The position numbers were made by a program, and so were the translations under genes. This document shows, in pieces, positions 37,501 through 49,329 of a stretch of DNA of 60,000 nt. The notes below the pieces were generated by a model that searched no databases, was not told the origin of the DNA, and saw only the letters and a list, made by a program, of their open reading frames with translations. Position 1 is the stretch's first letter. Every line of letters begins with the position of its first letter. Source of the stretch: Lingula anatina (Eukaryota > Brachiopoda > Lingulata > Lingulida > Lingulidae); assembly GCF_001039355.2 (NCBI RefSeq), contig NW_019773515.1, positions 64,001-124,000 on the forward strand. Reading direction: 5' to 3'.

Positions 37501-40500
37501 ATTACCTTTCAAACTAAGATTTAGTACAGCTTTGTCATAACCTGGCGTAACAAATACAATCAGTTTGCGTTCCACCTGCCATATATACTGGTACGTGCCA
37601 GTAACTCGATGCCATCCTAGTATTCGAACGCGCCGACACGCAGATTTTTTTAAAACTCTATAATGAAATTCCGGTGCTCTGTATTGGTGAAAATTTTTCA
37701 GAAAATCAAAAGTACACTGTACTAGTGTAATATGAATTGAACTGGTCTGAAGAAATCTGTAATAAGGGATGTCGTTTTTTCTTCCTTGCTTTTTTCAAAG
37801 GAAATAACGAGTTTTAAAATTGGAGCGATACAATTGTCTCAAATATACATAAGTTCGGTTCACACGTAATTTAAATAATCCGCTATAAAATGTGTTCGAA
37901 AACAGAACCGAAGCTGAATGAAACAGGAAATATTGAAATTGAACATAATGAAAATATGTACTGCACGTTCAGAATCGATTAATATAAGAATGTAAGCTAT
38001 ATTTTTTTATCTTTTCATTATTGGAAACGGGCAAGTTTGGTAAGCATTGGAACGGCACGTTCTACATTAAAAAATGTATGTTTCTTGAATTTGGGATATA
38101 AAGCTATTAAGGACGGGGAATCTTTAAACTTCTCATAATCAATTAAAGGCAGAACTTCATCTCCAAACTGTGAATATGTATACGTTTTTGTACGGTTGCT
38201 GTTGTTATTATTGTCTTTGCTTAAAATATATTGTTTAGCTCCGGGTCATTTTTCATTTCTTGTCCACTGCATTTTGTTTTTATTATTCTCTAAATTCAGG
38301 ACGTTAGTTAAATCGCAGTCGACAGTCATCAACCTTACATGGCGTGTCACGCGAAGTTGACGACACTGAAATTGACCACCTGTTTTTGCAGCTAGGGGAC
38401 GGACATTGGAAATTAACCTGACAATAACTGCCCTTCCATTATTCCACTTATCAAGATCTGCAGCCGTGTAAGGGTATTATCGCGGAACATGTTACTAAAA
38501 CACACAACATACATCAACAAACATTACCATTATAATTTTCCTTATATATGTGATTCCGATCAAAATAAAAAACAAAGTGGGTCCGTTGGTCGCTTTTTTG
38601 ACAACCAAATTGCCCCGTAGCGTAGATAATGTTCTCATGCCTTCGTGTAGATAAAGTCATTACCCGGGGTATCTTCCCCCCTGCCCGGGGTATGCCCGGT
38701 GAAGTCCATGGGTAAATACTTGTGGATGTACTTTATCACGTGCTGGCAGAACTTGAAATGACCGTGGAGCAATTGGGGTGGTCACTGTTCACCATTAACG
38801 TGGGACTGACCGCTGCTGGCGTGCTTAACGTATTGGGATGCCAACTGATGATACAGATCTTTACATTTTAGACATTTTTTGAATTTTTTTGTGCCTTGGC
38901 TGCAATTTGGAATATGCAAATGGCGTAGAAAAAAATGCCGGCAAATGAATTACCATTTGGTTTTACTATATTTTAGAACGACTACTGCTACCGGCTATTA
39001 CGCTGACGGCAGTACAACTCATGTTCCACTGGTCTAGTCAAATATTACTTCGGCCTTTTTTACTTTAATTTTATCATTAAGGAAGATGACTTTTATCACT
39101 GTTTAAGCCTTTACAGCTATCCAACAGTCTGTCAAAAGATCAACAAATCTTTTATTTCATCCCGCTACACCTGCAACAGCGTGACAAAACGGTGCTTTGT
39201 TAAATAAATGAAGGCCTATTTTTACTATCAGCGTCTACTAAATTGATGTCAAAATGCTGTAACTCAGCTCCCTCCGGCATCGTCTGCAGCACTGGAAGGA
39301 GATTGACATGAGTACACGTATCCTTACTATGAAGCTACCACTTTATACACGATAGATGAGTGACCCCTCTACTTTATTTAAAGGAGCACTTTATCAGTAT
39401 TAGCACCAAATACGCTTTTACGGATTTTAGTAGTTTTATCTTAATGGAAACTCCCATCTGTCCTTTTTACCCCCTCAATCAATCATTGTATCCAAAATAG
39501 TTTTTTTGTAAATAGAAATTAGTTCCGCCAGAACGGAATTCATCGTCATCACATGATACTGTGCCCCCCCAAGCTTAATCTTGATCTCTCTGGTATTCTT
39601 TTTTTTAATTTACAACCAATACAGATGGAGTTGTTGATATGGCAAATCTAAGTCATCCGATGGTTATCAGTCACAAATAGAGGGCCAGAGACATCCCCTG
39701 CCATTATCATTTGCCTCCTTGAGTTATCTCCATTTTTTTGTGTCTTTCATTAGTTTGATTTTTTTTTACAATCGGATCAGTGGAAATTAGCAAACGTGAC
39801 AGATTTATGTCAAATCATAATCACTCACAAAAGCGCCGTTTATTATGATGATAAAAAACCTTCCTCCGCTGTCTTTGAAAAGGAATATCGCGCGCGCTAA
39901 ATTAAAAAATTTACGGACATTTCCCAGGTTAAATAAGAGTCAACAACCCTTACTTATCTGGGCTAGAAATCTTGCTTTGAGGAAAAGATGGACGCCACCC
40001 TTGACTTGAATAGGCCTACATATCCCTTTGTCATATTTCATCTTCGCCCATCCCCTTCAAAAAATATACATATTATCTTTTTTTTCAGAATACACCATGA
40101 CACACGTCAAGATTTTATAGATTATATACTGTACATATACAATGTTTTGTATATGTATAGTATATGTATATATACTATTACTGTACATATGTATACAAAA
40201 CCATTGTAAAAAGAACACAGATTTGTAGTTTAGTAGAATATTATATAATTTTCAAAATATATCAAGAAGTTGATAAAATAACGAGTTGAAAGGAAAGATA
40301 AGTGGAGCTCATATAATTTAATCAATCTCTCTCGCCTTCTCTTTTGTAGAGAACTTTGCCTAAAAATCAGGAGCATTTTAAGCGACAAAGTTCAAACTGG
40401 TCAATGATTTTTTTAAGTGGCAAAAGCCACCTATGTTACTTATACATATATATGTATGGTTATGTACCCAATAAACACATCCAAAATATTTTAATACATT

Positions 40501-42275
40501 TGACAAAGAAAAAAATATGACCATTTAAGTTCTTGCGACATTATGATCTTAGAAATATTACCTAGGGCAACTAACGTTTTTCTTGTGTTTGACAGAAAAA
40601 ACAGATATAAATAAATGAAAGTTTTAACAATAAACATGCTGCTGAGATCGTTTGAAAATTGCTCCTTACCGGTTGCTTATGCCATACATAATATCATGCT
40701 CATTTTAGACATGATTAAATACTTTTACGTCAATTATCTATACAGATGTTTGACAGTCATTAGTTTCTTTCCCTTTCTTTTATTCTCTCTTGTTTCGGCT
40801 AATCATAAGTATACATATATACACCTGTATTAGCAATAACGATTGATATCTTCAATTCTCCATAATTGGCGACTCGTTGAAATGGGCCTAGAAGCATTTA
40901 TTTAATTAATCTAAATACCTCAAACAAACGGTATCTCAATTTTAACGCGGCGTTGGTTGGATATTGTAAAAAAACTCTGATTTACACAATTTTAGTGGAC
41001 GAAAGTAAGAAACACGGTGCATAACCACAGCCATGATTTAAAAGTACATAAACCTACGCCAAGTGCACGCATATACCAGGTGAACGTCTCGGAGTTGAAT
41101 GCTTAAACTTTAGAAAACCTCAAATGGACAATTAATTCCATGACATGTACTACAAAACCACAAAACAGTTTAAGTTTCGATCGCAGCTGAGGAGAAAAAA
41201 AAAAAAAAAAAAAAAAAAACCTAAGTATCTTTTTTTTTATTTAGCCACGTTTTCTGTATTATGACAAATTTAACTGGTATTTAATTCAACTCAAAAGATT
41301 CGTGAAAAGAAAGCAGAAATAAAAACAATCCATTTTGGACAAACTGAATGTCTATAAATTTCCAAACTGAATTTTATTGCAACATTGGTATGTAGATATT
41401 TGTATTTTTTTTAGCTACAATATACACTTTTTCCCGTTGCCCACTATATCCAACCGAAATATCCCTTCTGATTTATTTTCTCCACAAATATTACTAAATA
41501 AAAGCTCCCTTATAATTTTTACATTCGCAAGAAAGATTAACGACAGTTTCACAAATGAATCGATGAAACCGAAGAATGTGGTGGCAAACAAACCCTACTT
41601 TTAGAGACGAAGTATTTTCTTTTGGAGACAAGCACTCCCATGAGTTATTAGAACATATTTCACACATTAAAAATCTTTACGCAATTACTTACTCGGAATA
41701 AGCCATAAATCAGAAATATCTTCCAGAGCAATAAATCACATTTTGAGTGTTTACTCAATTTTAATCTGCTCTTCAATGTCAAGCCCACTTTTGAATGTTT
41801 AATTCAGTGCCATATCGTACCAACCCCGGTGGATGGTGTAATGCCAAGAGTTAATTGGACAACCGAAAGTATGCGTTACATTGCACTTGGATGTCAGCAA
41901 CACCCAACCCTCTTTCACAAGCTCGAGATGAGAACAACTTGTAATGTAATGAAATTCGGAATCAACTCTGGCACGGCTGGACCAATCAAATACGACCACG
42001 TCAGCATTTTTTTTGAAACGTCATTACTGTTTTGCAGTCCCCAAAGAGCTGGATGGAAGCCGGGTCCTGAGAATGGGACTTCGTTTTTAAGTTATAATAT
42101 TTATTATGTTTCTGTCTATATTTCCCATAAGTCAGCTATCGTTAGATGAATAAATTAACTAAAATAGTTGCAATAGTTGCAATTAAAATGATATGAGTAA
42201 TTGTATGAAAGCAACCTTAGCTTTTCCCTTCCCTGTCATTTTTAAAAAATTGAAAGCATATGATTGAACCAACAC

Positions 42276-42308
<33 letters not shown>

Positions 42309-44226
42309 TACACAAACGAGGTACAGTTTCTTGGATTTTGATTTTTTTCAAGATTTTGTGTATCTTTCATAGGTGAATGAAATCGAATATTTAAGTTCTT
42401 GGCAGATTATTGTGTGTTCATAACCTTTAAAAAATTGCCGAAGATATATAATCTTTTTCTTGTGTCTAACACAAAATTAAAATCTTTAAGGGTGTGGTTA
42501 TCAAATTAGCAATTATATGCAAGGATAATAGCGATCCAAATGTCAAGAAATAAACATTCAAAGTATATGTAATCAGCAATCACTATCGAATTTAAATTGC
42601 CAAATTTCGAAACGTCGAAACGTCTATTTCTTGTAAAACATCGGTTTCAGAAATGGAACCGAATAATTTTGTTCTACTTAAGAGAGTAATGAGCAAATTT
42701 TGCTTCCGGGTAATAAATTAATAGTCATTGAACCAAAAAAAGTTAATTTTGAGCCGCGGTTGGAGCTAAGGCATACCAGAAGGTCACAAAAGCGTAGTCA
42801 CGTAACGAAGTCTCAAAGTGGAATTTGAGAGACAAGCTCCTCCCACTCGAGTGCACCTTAACAGTTGAAAAATTTATCGACTTCTCTCGCGGCACTCGCT
42901 GGTACGACATTCACTTATGAACCATAAACATAAACGTTCTTTTAAACTTGTCAATTCTAATCATGTAGGTTTTAAGCGATGGGTGTTTTTGACCAGTCTA
43001 CTCAGTACAATGGGACATTTGCATAAATTGCAATTTCACGTTCACGGATATGTCCTTATTTATTAGCAGCAGTCGAAGACACGTCCGAAAAAAGGGCTGC
43101 AAATAATTACTCCTTTTTTAAATTCTGGTACAAAAATAGAATGAAATAAAATGTAAAAAATAACGTTGATAATGAAGAAAAATAAAAGAAGAAGGTACCC
43201 AAAACTGCTTCTTTTCAATTTTATTTCTCCACTAACACAAAGTAAGCCTCGTGTTTACCAATCAGTTATTCCTGCAACTCTTGAAAGAAATCACATTCAC
43301 AAGATCCTTTGGAACGAGGATAAATTTGATTTCAGTTCATTTTCTAGGTAATGAAATATTGATTAAGCGATTCACATTAATCCCACGTAAGTATATTGTA
43401 AAAGAATGCCTCTCATGTATTAGATCGTTTCCAATTTATTTAGATTAAGTTTGTAATCAAAAAGCACATTTTTTCGTGCAAGAAGCCAATCACAAACATA
43501 ACCAAATATTACAAAAAAATTAAGTCTAATTGGCATCTAAAATAGATCAACGAAATTGGTTATGTAATCTCTATAGATTCCATTTAGGCGATGTTTTACA
43601 GTAAAAAGGCCAACACGGTTATTATGCTATGTCACCAAATTTGCAACGCTCAATAATAATCAATTTCTCAATACAAAATTGGTTAAAAGTCTAAACAGGA
43701 TCTCAAAATCTCAGTTACAATATTTGTTAGAAAGACGATTTAAAAACGAGGCGCTATACCACATCTTTCTGATTTGGTGTAATTAAATAGTTGTTTGCGT
43801 TTTAATGGATAGCATGCTACACAACAGTAAAAAAAAAAAAAAAAAAAGGAAAAGAAAAAGAAAAAGAAAAAAAACCTTCAACACATACCGGTTGGTAGGG
43901 TCGATGGACTTCGAAATGTTTTAATAACTATCAACATTATTTTTGAGAAAAGGGTCTCTTTTCCGAGATTTTTCAAATGGAAAATTGCAAAAATTGTTCT
44001 GAATCAGCTGCAGAAGTAGCATGGGCACATTTTTCGAATTGAGTTAAATTTTTGACAACTCACGTCAATCATGCTAAGTCTGCGATTTGAATCCTTTGAG
44101 TACACAGGCCATTAATTTGTAACCGCACATATGCTGGCTGCGATTGTATAGCCCTTTGTGTTTCTACAAGTCGTTTAACCTCCGTCTCTCAATGAAAAAA
44201 AAATTAATAAAATCAAGATGAACAAG

Positions 44227-44286
<60 letters not shown>

Positions 44287-45667
44287 GCATGATTGGCTAG
44301 CGTTTTCCTTTGGAAAATCAAGAATAATCACAAAAGGTTTGCCAAAATGCTAAAAAAAATTGCATGCAAAAAATTGAAAATCAGAAGTATTTTCAAAATG
44401 AACGTTCCACTCTCACAGTAACAAATTGCTTGAGTTTGAGTTTGCATTTTGAATTTTTGTCAAATAAGGGTAAGAATACGAAGTTCACGTTCGGGTTCAC
44501 CATGGAACGTATCTGTAACTAACGAGTCGTTATTTTTGAATAGAGATTCTTTAGTTACAGAAATGTTCTTTAATTACAGATACGATTACAAATATTAAAT
44601 CCAATATAATAAGGTATGATATAACTTTCATATAAGTAAGTTAAGACATAATGCAGGCCCGTAGCCGGGGGGGGGGGGGGGGGAGGGGTTTCGGGGGGTT
44701 TGAAAGAAGCGCCCTTTTTGCTGGGAAAAAGGTCCACTCTGGATAAAATTTGATATCGGTACATGAAGGTTTTATGGTAAAAAGGCCACTTTTTCAGAAA
44801 ACGAACCCCCATTTGAAATTGCTGTCTACGGGCCTGTAATGTTTGCCGCATTTTCAAAATAAAACCATGGTTACGAAGTAACTTTGGTATGAATTGCGAA
44901 TGCGTGATTTTGCAAAATGAAATTTCGTTACCTTAATATCATTCAATATTTCTAGAAATCAAAAATACGTTATTGGGGCTTTGTGCTTAGATTTATTAGC
45001 CCTGGTTAACTACAGTCTGACTTGACACCTTTTGATTTCTTTAGTGGCATTTTCTACGCGGAACATTCATTTACCATTGAAGTATAAACCCATTACTAAA
45101 AATATTTGACTTCGCCACTACAATATTTGGAAACCAATTAAACCTATTCCATCCCACGCTGTGAAGAGACATTTTTCATGCGTTACAGGGAAGCAAAGAG
45201 TTAAAAAAAAACATTAGGTCTAAATTTAAACGCTATCACAGACAAAGCACACATTTTACAAATAGCTTAGACTCCCCTCGAGGATGATCATGTAAGCTCT
45301 ATGTGTAACCTTTATGGTAGATTTTCCCCCCAACACCTGACCGTGTATCAAAGTCTTTACCCATATTTGTCACATATATGTCTATTAAACAACAACCTCA
45401 GACTGTCGCCACTGTAAGTCCGTCTTTTTATAGCTTAAACGAATTCCAAGGTTTGTTTAGATCCGCGCATTGCTTTAACACATACGAAGACCACATTAAA
45501 GTACGCACGTAGAATTGTATACGTCATTAACGGACAACACACGTGCGCTGCACTCTAAATGTTCGCGCTGCGCGCCGTCACTTCGTCTCACCTGAATATT
45601 GAATGTCCAGCTGTGCTGTCTTCTCACTCCGCTGCCCACTGTCCACTTCGTTATTATCGACGGACAT
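31314..45667 (-). CDS. NR6A1: NR6A/GCNF-type nuclear receptor, complete, 7 coding exons
   Basis: Predicted nuclear, zinc-finger transcription factor of the nuclear receptor superfamily, closest by eye to NR6A1 (germ cell nuclear factor), a family known to repress genes through DR0 half-sites. Coding exons (minus strand, in order) are 45667-45592, 36154-36029, 35398-35258, 33293-33238, 32993-32877, 32620-31801 and 31549-31314. They sum to 1572 nt, i.e. 523 residues plus TGA. Every intron is GT-AG and every phase matches. DNA-binding domain: residues 46-111, cysteines C46/C49/C63/C66 and C82/C88/C98/C101; C-terminal extension [11 protein letters not shown] at 115-125, nearly the GCNF signature. 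A long hinge (134-330) carries IKKE, a SUMO-type motif, near 305. The helical ligand-binding-like domain runs about 330-523 and ends without a clear AF-2 motif. Length is near human GCNF (about 480). An acidic run lies at 37-43. The P-box flank reads FFMRS where FFKRS is usual. Confidence 0.93.
31801..32620 (-). CDS. NR6A1: NR6A coding exon 6 (hinge and most of ligand-binding domain)
   Basis: Residues 173-445 in one 820-nt exon, acceptor tgttacag, donor gtaagt. The first part is proline-rich; a charged segment with IKKEPE (about 305-310) follows. From about residue 330 it becomes helical: [18 protein letters not shown], then [20 protein letters not shown], which fits helices 1-5 of a nuclear-receptor ligand-binding domain, through [16 protein letters not shown] (helices 7-8 region). 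Confidence 0.93.
32877..32993 (-). CDS. NR6A1: NR6A coding exon 5 (hinge)
   Basis: Residues 134-172, 39 codons with both junctions in phase 0, acceptor ttttcag and donor gtaagt. Begins [12 protein letters not shown], reminiscent of the E-E-I-E-R-I-M-S-G block after the extension in GCNF, and continues into proline/glycine-rich hinge. Confidence 0.85.
33238..33293 (-). CDS. NR6A1: NR6A coding exon 4 (C-terminal extension)
   Basis: Residues 115-133, [19 protein letters not shown]. This is the A/T-box extension; GCNF has a nearly identical IREDGMPGGR block. Only 56 nt long, bounded by ttcag and gtatgt. Confidence 0.92.
34131..34163. repeat. C tract followed by T tract in NR6A intron
   Basis: Homopolymer C then T run in the 1964-nt intron between exons 3 and 4. 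A single N lies nearby at 34512. Confidence 0.85.
35258..35398 (-). CDS. NR6A1: NR6A coding exon 3 (second zinc finger)
   Basis: Residues 68-114. Begins [20 protein letters not shown], then C98 and C101 in [12 protein letters not shown], and ends at GMNVK. These match the second finger and following helix of GCNF. Acceptor atttcag and donor AAAG|gtaaat. The residue after FF is methionine instead of the lysine that is nearly universal in this recognition helix. Confidence 0.95.
36029..36154 (-). CDS. NR6A1: NR6A coding exon 2 (first zinc finger)
   Basis: Residues 26-67. An acidic stretch (DVDEEDEEE) precedes the first finger, [20 protein letters not shown], with zinc ligands C46, C49, C63 and C66. 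[17 protein letters not shown] is characteristic of NR6A. Acceptor tttcag and donor AAAG|gtgag are both good; the intron splits the glycine codon of CKG. Confidence 0.95.
36271..36448. mobile_element. 178-bp MITE in NR6A intron 1
   Basis: Inverted termini GAGCGCATTCAG, with inner arms sharing GATCCGCGGATC-type segments. Flanked by TAT on both sides (36268-36270, 36449-36451). It lies only 117 bp upstream, in the transcript sense, of the first zinc-finger exon. No coding capacity. Confidence 0.8.
41195..41219. repeat. A homopolymer tract
   Basis: About 25 consecutive A in NR6A intron 1. Confidence 0.85.
42271..42314. repeat. CA microsatellite
   Basis: Interrupted CA repeat in NR6A intron 1. 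Confidence 0.9.
44226..44285. repeat. AAT microsatellite
   Basis: Uninterrupted AAT run of about 60 bp in NR6A intron 1. Confidence 0.92.
44654..44836 (-). mobile_element. 183-bp MITE, second copy, in NR6A intron 1
   Basis: Same family as 25387-25554, inverted. Flanked by TAATG at 44649-44653 and 44837-44841. Carries a long G tract (44667-44683). It lies within intron 1 of the NR6A gene about 820 bp downstream of exon 1 in the direction of transcription. Confidence 0.85.
45592..45667 (-). CDS. NR6A1: NR6A coding exon 1 (start codon)
   Basis: Encodes residues 1-25, [20 protein letters not shown] followed by DIQYS, plus one base of the next codon. The start is the first ATG after an in-frame TAA 25 codons upstream (45742-45740). 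The donor reads CAG|gtgag. Phase 1 joins exactly to the next exon to make Asp26. The exon sits in a locally CG-richer stretch, as expected near a promoter. This exon is too short to stand out as an open frame and was found by matching phase and splice sites, so it is a little less certain than the zinc-finger exons. Confidence 0.75.
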
Positions 45668-46000
45668 CTTACGAGCCTGATGTAGACCACTTGCTGGTTT
45701 TGAGTGACCGGTGAACAATAAACTTCTAACTACAACAGCTTAGTCTGCGGTATCTGTTACCGACGCTGTGTGTCTTTTTGCCGCGGTTTATGATGCCACA
45801 AAGCGAAGTATTGTCACTGTGCTTAACTTTATATTTATGTATGAAGTAACCCCTAGCACGCGGGTTGGCCGTATATCACCGAGTATGACCGAAAGTGACC
45901 GAATATCTTTAACTCACTGTGTTTTGATCGTAGACATTATGATGCTAAGCGAAAAAAGGCGGGGGTTAATCTGATAAAGATCGACCGTGACTGAAAAACT
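45668..46000 (-). promoter_or_regulatory. Presumed 5' UTR and promoter region of NR6A
   Basis: Sequence directly upstream of the start codon, CG-richer than its surroundings from about 45540 to 45920. An in-frame TAA lies at 45742-45740. I cannot fix a transcription start or a TATA box; placement is by position only. Confidence 0.35.
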
Positions 46001-48983
46001 CAAATTTATGAATTTCATGCAGGAACATTATTAAAACGAAATGAACAAGGAACTAAACTGCATATCCTATTTGCTATTGTTATTCTAAGTTTTGCACGTG
46101 TATTTTACACGTTTGTAACAAGTAACACCATAAAATAAGCTCGGAAAATAATAAAATATAAATAATATAAAAAATATAAATAAAAACTCATCTTTTGTTA
46201 CTGATACAAGGCGATGTTGTCAAAGAATTTGTAAGGTTATTGTTACAAAAGAAAGGCGAGTCTGCACATCGGTAACGGAAATATTTAATGTTTAGATTTG
46301 AAAAAAGTTAAAATTGGTGCAAAAATATATTTAATATTTAATGTATTACTAACAAATAGTACCAGAATTGCTGGGTGATTTTTAGGCATACAACTTCTTA
46401 TGTACTGTATGTTGCGAAAAAAAGCACGTGCTCTTACTTATGTTTTACTGGATCAACTTGAAAGAAACACATATAATGATTTACTTATGCAGGTGGAAAT
46501 CAATTCGACGTGGTACATGGAATAATTATTCACCTAGTAGGCAAAAATATGATTCATTGCTTTAACGGACGTTGGCCAATCTCATCTTTTAACTTAAATT
46601 ATGCATCGACCAAACATACTAAAATTCACATAGCCGCAGATACCACTATTACGTCTTTGATACACAAATTTCCCTTGACCGCAGTCACCCTAGGCTTTGT
46701 ATTGACATGTCGCGGAACGTTCAATATTGTTTGAGATCTCTTGTGCTCCTAAAAGTACGCAGAGCTTTGGTTTGATGCGGTGTGAGAACTATTAAATTAT
46801 TCTGGTAGATTTTGACTTACGTTAAATAAGATTTTACATTGTTACAAAAAATATTCTCATATAGATATGAAAATTAGTGTCATGAGAGCTTGTGTGTGTT
46901 TGTTTGCGAACGTTTTCGTATGTGTGTGTGTGTGTGTGTGTGTGCGTGTGTGTGCATGCGCTCGCGCGAGTCTGTTTGATTGTGCGTGTGTGTTTGAGGG
47001 GTCCTATAATGGGCTGGGATGGGGTAGAGTCCTTCATGCTTATGGGCAAGAGAAATGTTGTTTACTAATGCAAAGATGCGTATTTCGTCTTTTGTAACCA
47101 AAATTATAATTACAGAAATACATGTAACCCTAAACTGAGATTTAATAAAAAACATTAGCGATAGCACATAAACCGCACTTATCACATATTTTAAACCACC
47201 TCTTCAAAAGGATCGGCATCTTTACTGGATAGTGGATGAAGAAATTCATTTCAGGGCCGACCAGATATTTTTTATCTGACCAGCGAGCAACTGACCACAA
47301 TGACGGTGGATTAGTAAGTGATGGTCAGTTATCAGATGGTCAGTGTTAACCCACTGTAGCGGGGAAAAAGACATTAAGACGATTTGTAGCTGTTTGTAAT
47401 TTTGCGTAATTAATCGTTGCATTATGTGATATATATAAATATATCAAAAGTAGTTGGTAGTTAATGTCGCTCAATTTTAACGACTTGGGGCCAGATGGTG
47501 TGGAAATACGCAACATACAGGCCAAGCTTTGATTGATTCAGATTGCAAAGTTTTGTTTTAATTACGCCAGTAGAATGACACGTTTTCTTAATTTGTGGGG
47601 CCCTTTGCCCTTTACACTTAAATAAAATATGAAAATCATCCTTGTGTAATGCACATCTATCGATTTATTTATCTTTACATTGGTGTGCAGCTCCTTAACA
47701 AATTTTAATATCATTTAACCCTGTGTTACACCACATTTGCGACAGCTTGGAGAGCGAATATTGGTTTGCTCTAGATTTCACAATACTCAGAATGGACCAA
47801 AATTTGTTCCAAGTCCGATCCAACAAGGGCAATAATAAGCGTATTGTTATAAAAAACATCTACAACTCCCTGTCCGTGTAGGAGACTGCATTTGACCCGT
47901 GCTCAGTGGACGGTAACACATGGGCGTAACTGGCCACGGCTAAGTCTGGGCCATCTGGGGTGACCAGACCACAATATAGATCAGGGTCGGGGAGCGGTCA
48001 TCGGGGCTTGTGATGGCCATCGTCACGAGACTGGTGGACGCCGGGTAGCACATGCTTGAAAGCAGGAGGGAGTGACGACTGCGTTATTTAAAAAAAGTAG
48101 ATAACGCTTTACGAAGGTGGGGACTGCCCGCGGGGTTTTAAGGGGAAAAATACAATATTTTTCTGGGGGCCCTAAAATTTTCTATCACAAAGAAAATGTT
48201 TCACGTTAGATTTGCTATCTCTAAATTAAGATGTAACAGAGGTGATCTTTACATCATGTAAGACGAGAGCTTTGTTGCATCTATATTCTTGAAATAGTTG
48301 CTTTCACATTACATGTTGTAACCTTGAAACTTAATAAATTATACCAGAATAGCAATCCGATTTCCGTTATATGTGGATTTTTAACTTCTATATATATATT
48401 GGGTGAATAAACTCTTATCTTATCTTAACTTATCTTAACATATGTCAGTTTTTTTACTGGCAAAACGCATAAAATTTTCCCATTTGACATTTGTGTTTAT
48501 TTATTTTGAAATTTGATAATGACCGCGTTTGGACATGAAGGGATTGTTTTCCTTTCAAAACATGTACTTTACCTCAAAGTTGTTATTGACATTGAGTAGA
48601 CAAATAGCTATCATCACATTGCTGTGGTCAGTATGTTAATAATGTGGGGGTTTATGAACATCTATGACGGGCCATTTCAGCGTGAAGGAGCCGTGACAAC
48701 AAAGATGGTAAAGTTGATGGTCATTTCAATGTCCAAATGTCGCCCAAGGTTACTACGCAGAGCTGGCGAAAGAGTCACATGTTAATAGGAAAAGGTAGTG
48801 CGAGAGAGGGAAAGTTGTGCACAAGAAAAAAAAAGAAGCAAAGGGAAATATATAAAGAAAACAATGCCTGCTTTTCAAAGATCAATAGTTTTATACTAAA
48901 ATTTACTTACTCTTGATGAAGCTTTTTATCTAATAAAAAGATGGTTAATTTTATACAAGAACAAAATGTGACGAAAGAAGGAT

Positions 48984-48985
<2 letters not shown>
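46001..48985. other. No gene found
   Basis: Upstream of NR6A. Besides the TG repeat it holds GGTCAG-type short repeats (47257-47345) and, near 48395-48428, a TTATC-rich tail preceded by AATAAA-like sequence that could be the 3' end of a retroelement. No coding frame supports that. Confidence 0.45.
46919..46955. repeat. TG microsatellite
   Basis: TG run with few interruptions, followed by a CG-containing purine/pyrimidine alternating stretch (46955-46968). Confidence 0.9.
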
Positions 48986-48989
<4 letters not shown>

Positions 48990-49052
<63 letters not shown>

Positions 49053-49058
49053 AAGAGG
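48990..49058. repeat. GT microsatellite followed by GA microsatellite
   Basis: GT run 48990-49020 passes directly into a GA run 49021-49058. Confidence 0.92.
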
Positions 49059-49300
49059 TTGCATTTATTATCGAATAGTTAATTTATCAAATAAAAAAAA
49101 ATCTCCATTAATTTTACCGCCTCATGATTCAATTTTTAAAGTATGACTTTGTGTTAATAATTCCTAGAAGTTAATGACTGCCGTTGTTCGAAGAAAATCC
49201 CATACAGTTAAGCGGTTATCGAAATTTGATTTTTATATTTCCGCAATCCTGGACAAACGTTTATACTACTCTTGTACTAATCTTACGTTAGCGACTAGCA

Positions 49301-49329
49301 ATAATAATAATAATAATAATAATAATAAT
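49301..49329. repeat. AAT microsatellite
   Basis: Short AAT run. Similar runs occur at 51271-51304 (AAT) and 51991-52021 (ATT). Confidence 0.9.

Larger units (their letters stand above)
36155..45591 (-). other. NR6A intron 1, 9.4 kb
   Basis: Separates the short N-terminal exon from the first zinc finger. It holds two inverted-repeat transposons (36271-36448 and 44654-44836), an A tract at 41195-41219, a CA repeat at 42271-42314 and an AAT repeat at 44226-44285. I see no exon with good splice sites and recognisable protein inside. The other introns are short: 630, 1964, 244, 256 and 251 nt. Confidence 0.75.

Noticed and set aside
46834-47185. Threonine/histidine-rich and cysteine/valine-rich frames
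   Set aside because: Low-complexity translations of a TG microsatellite.
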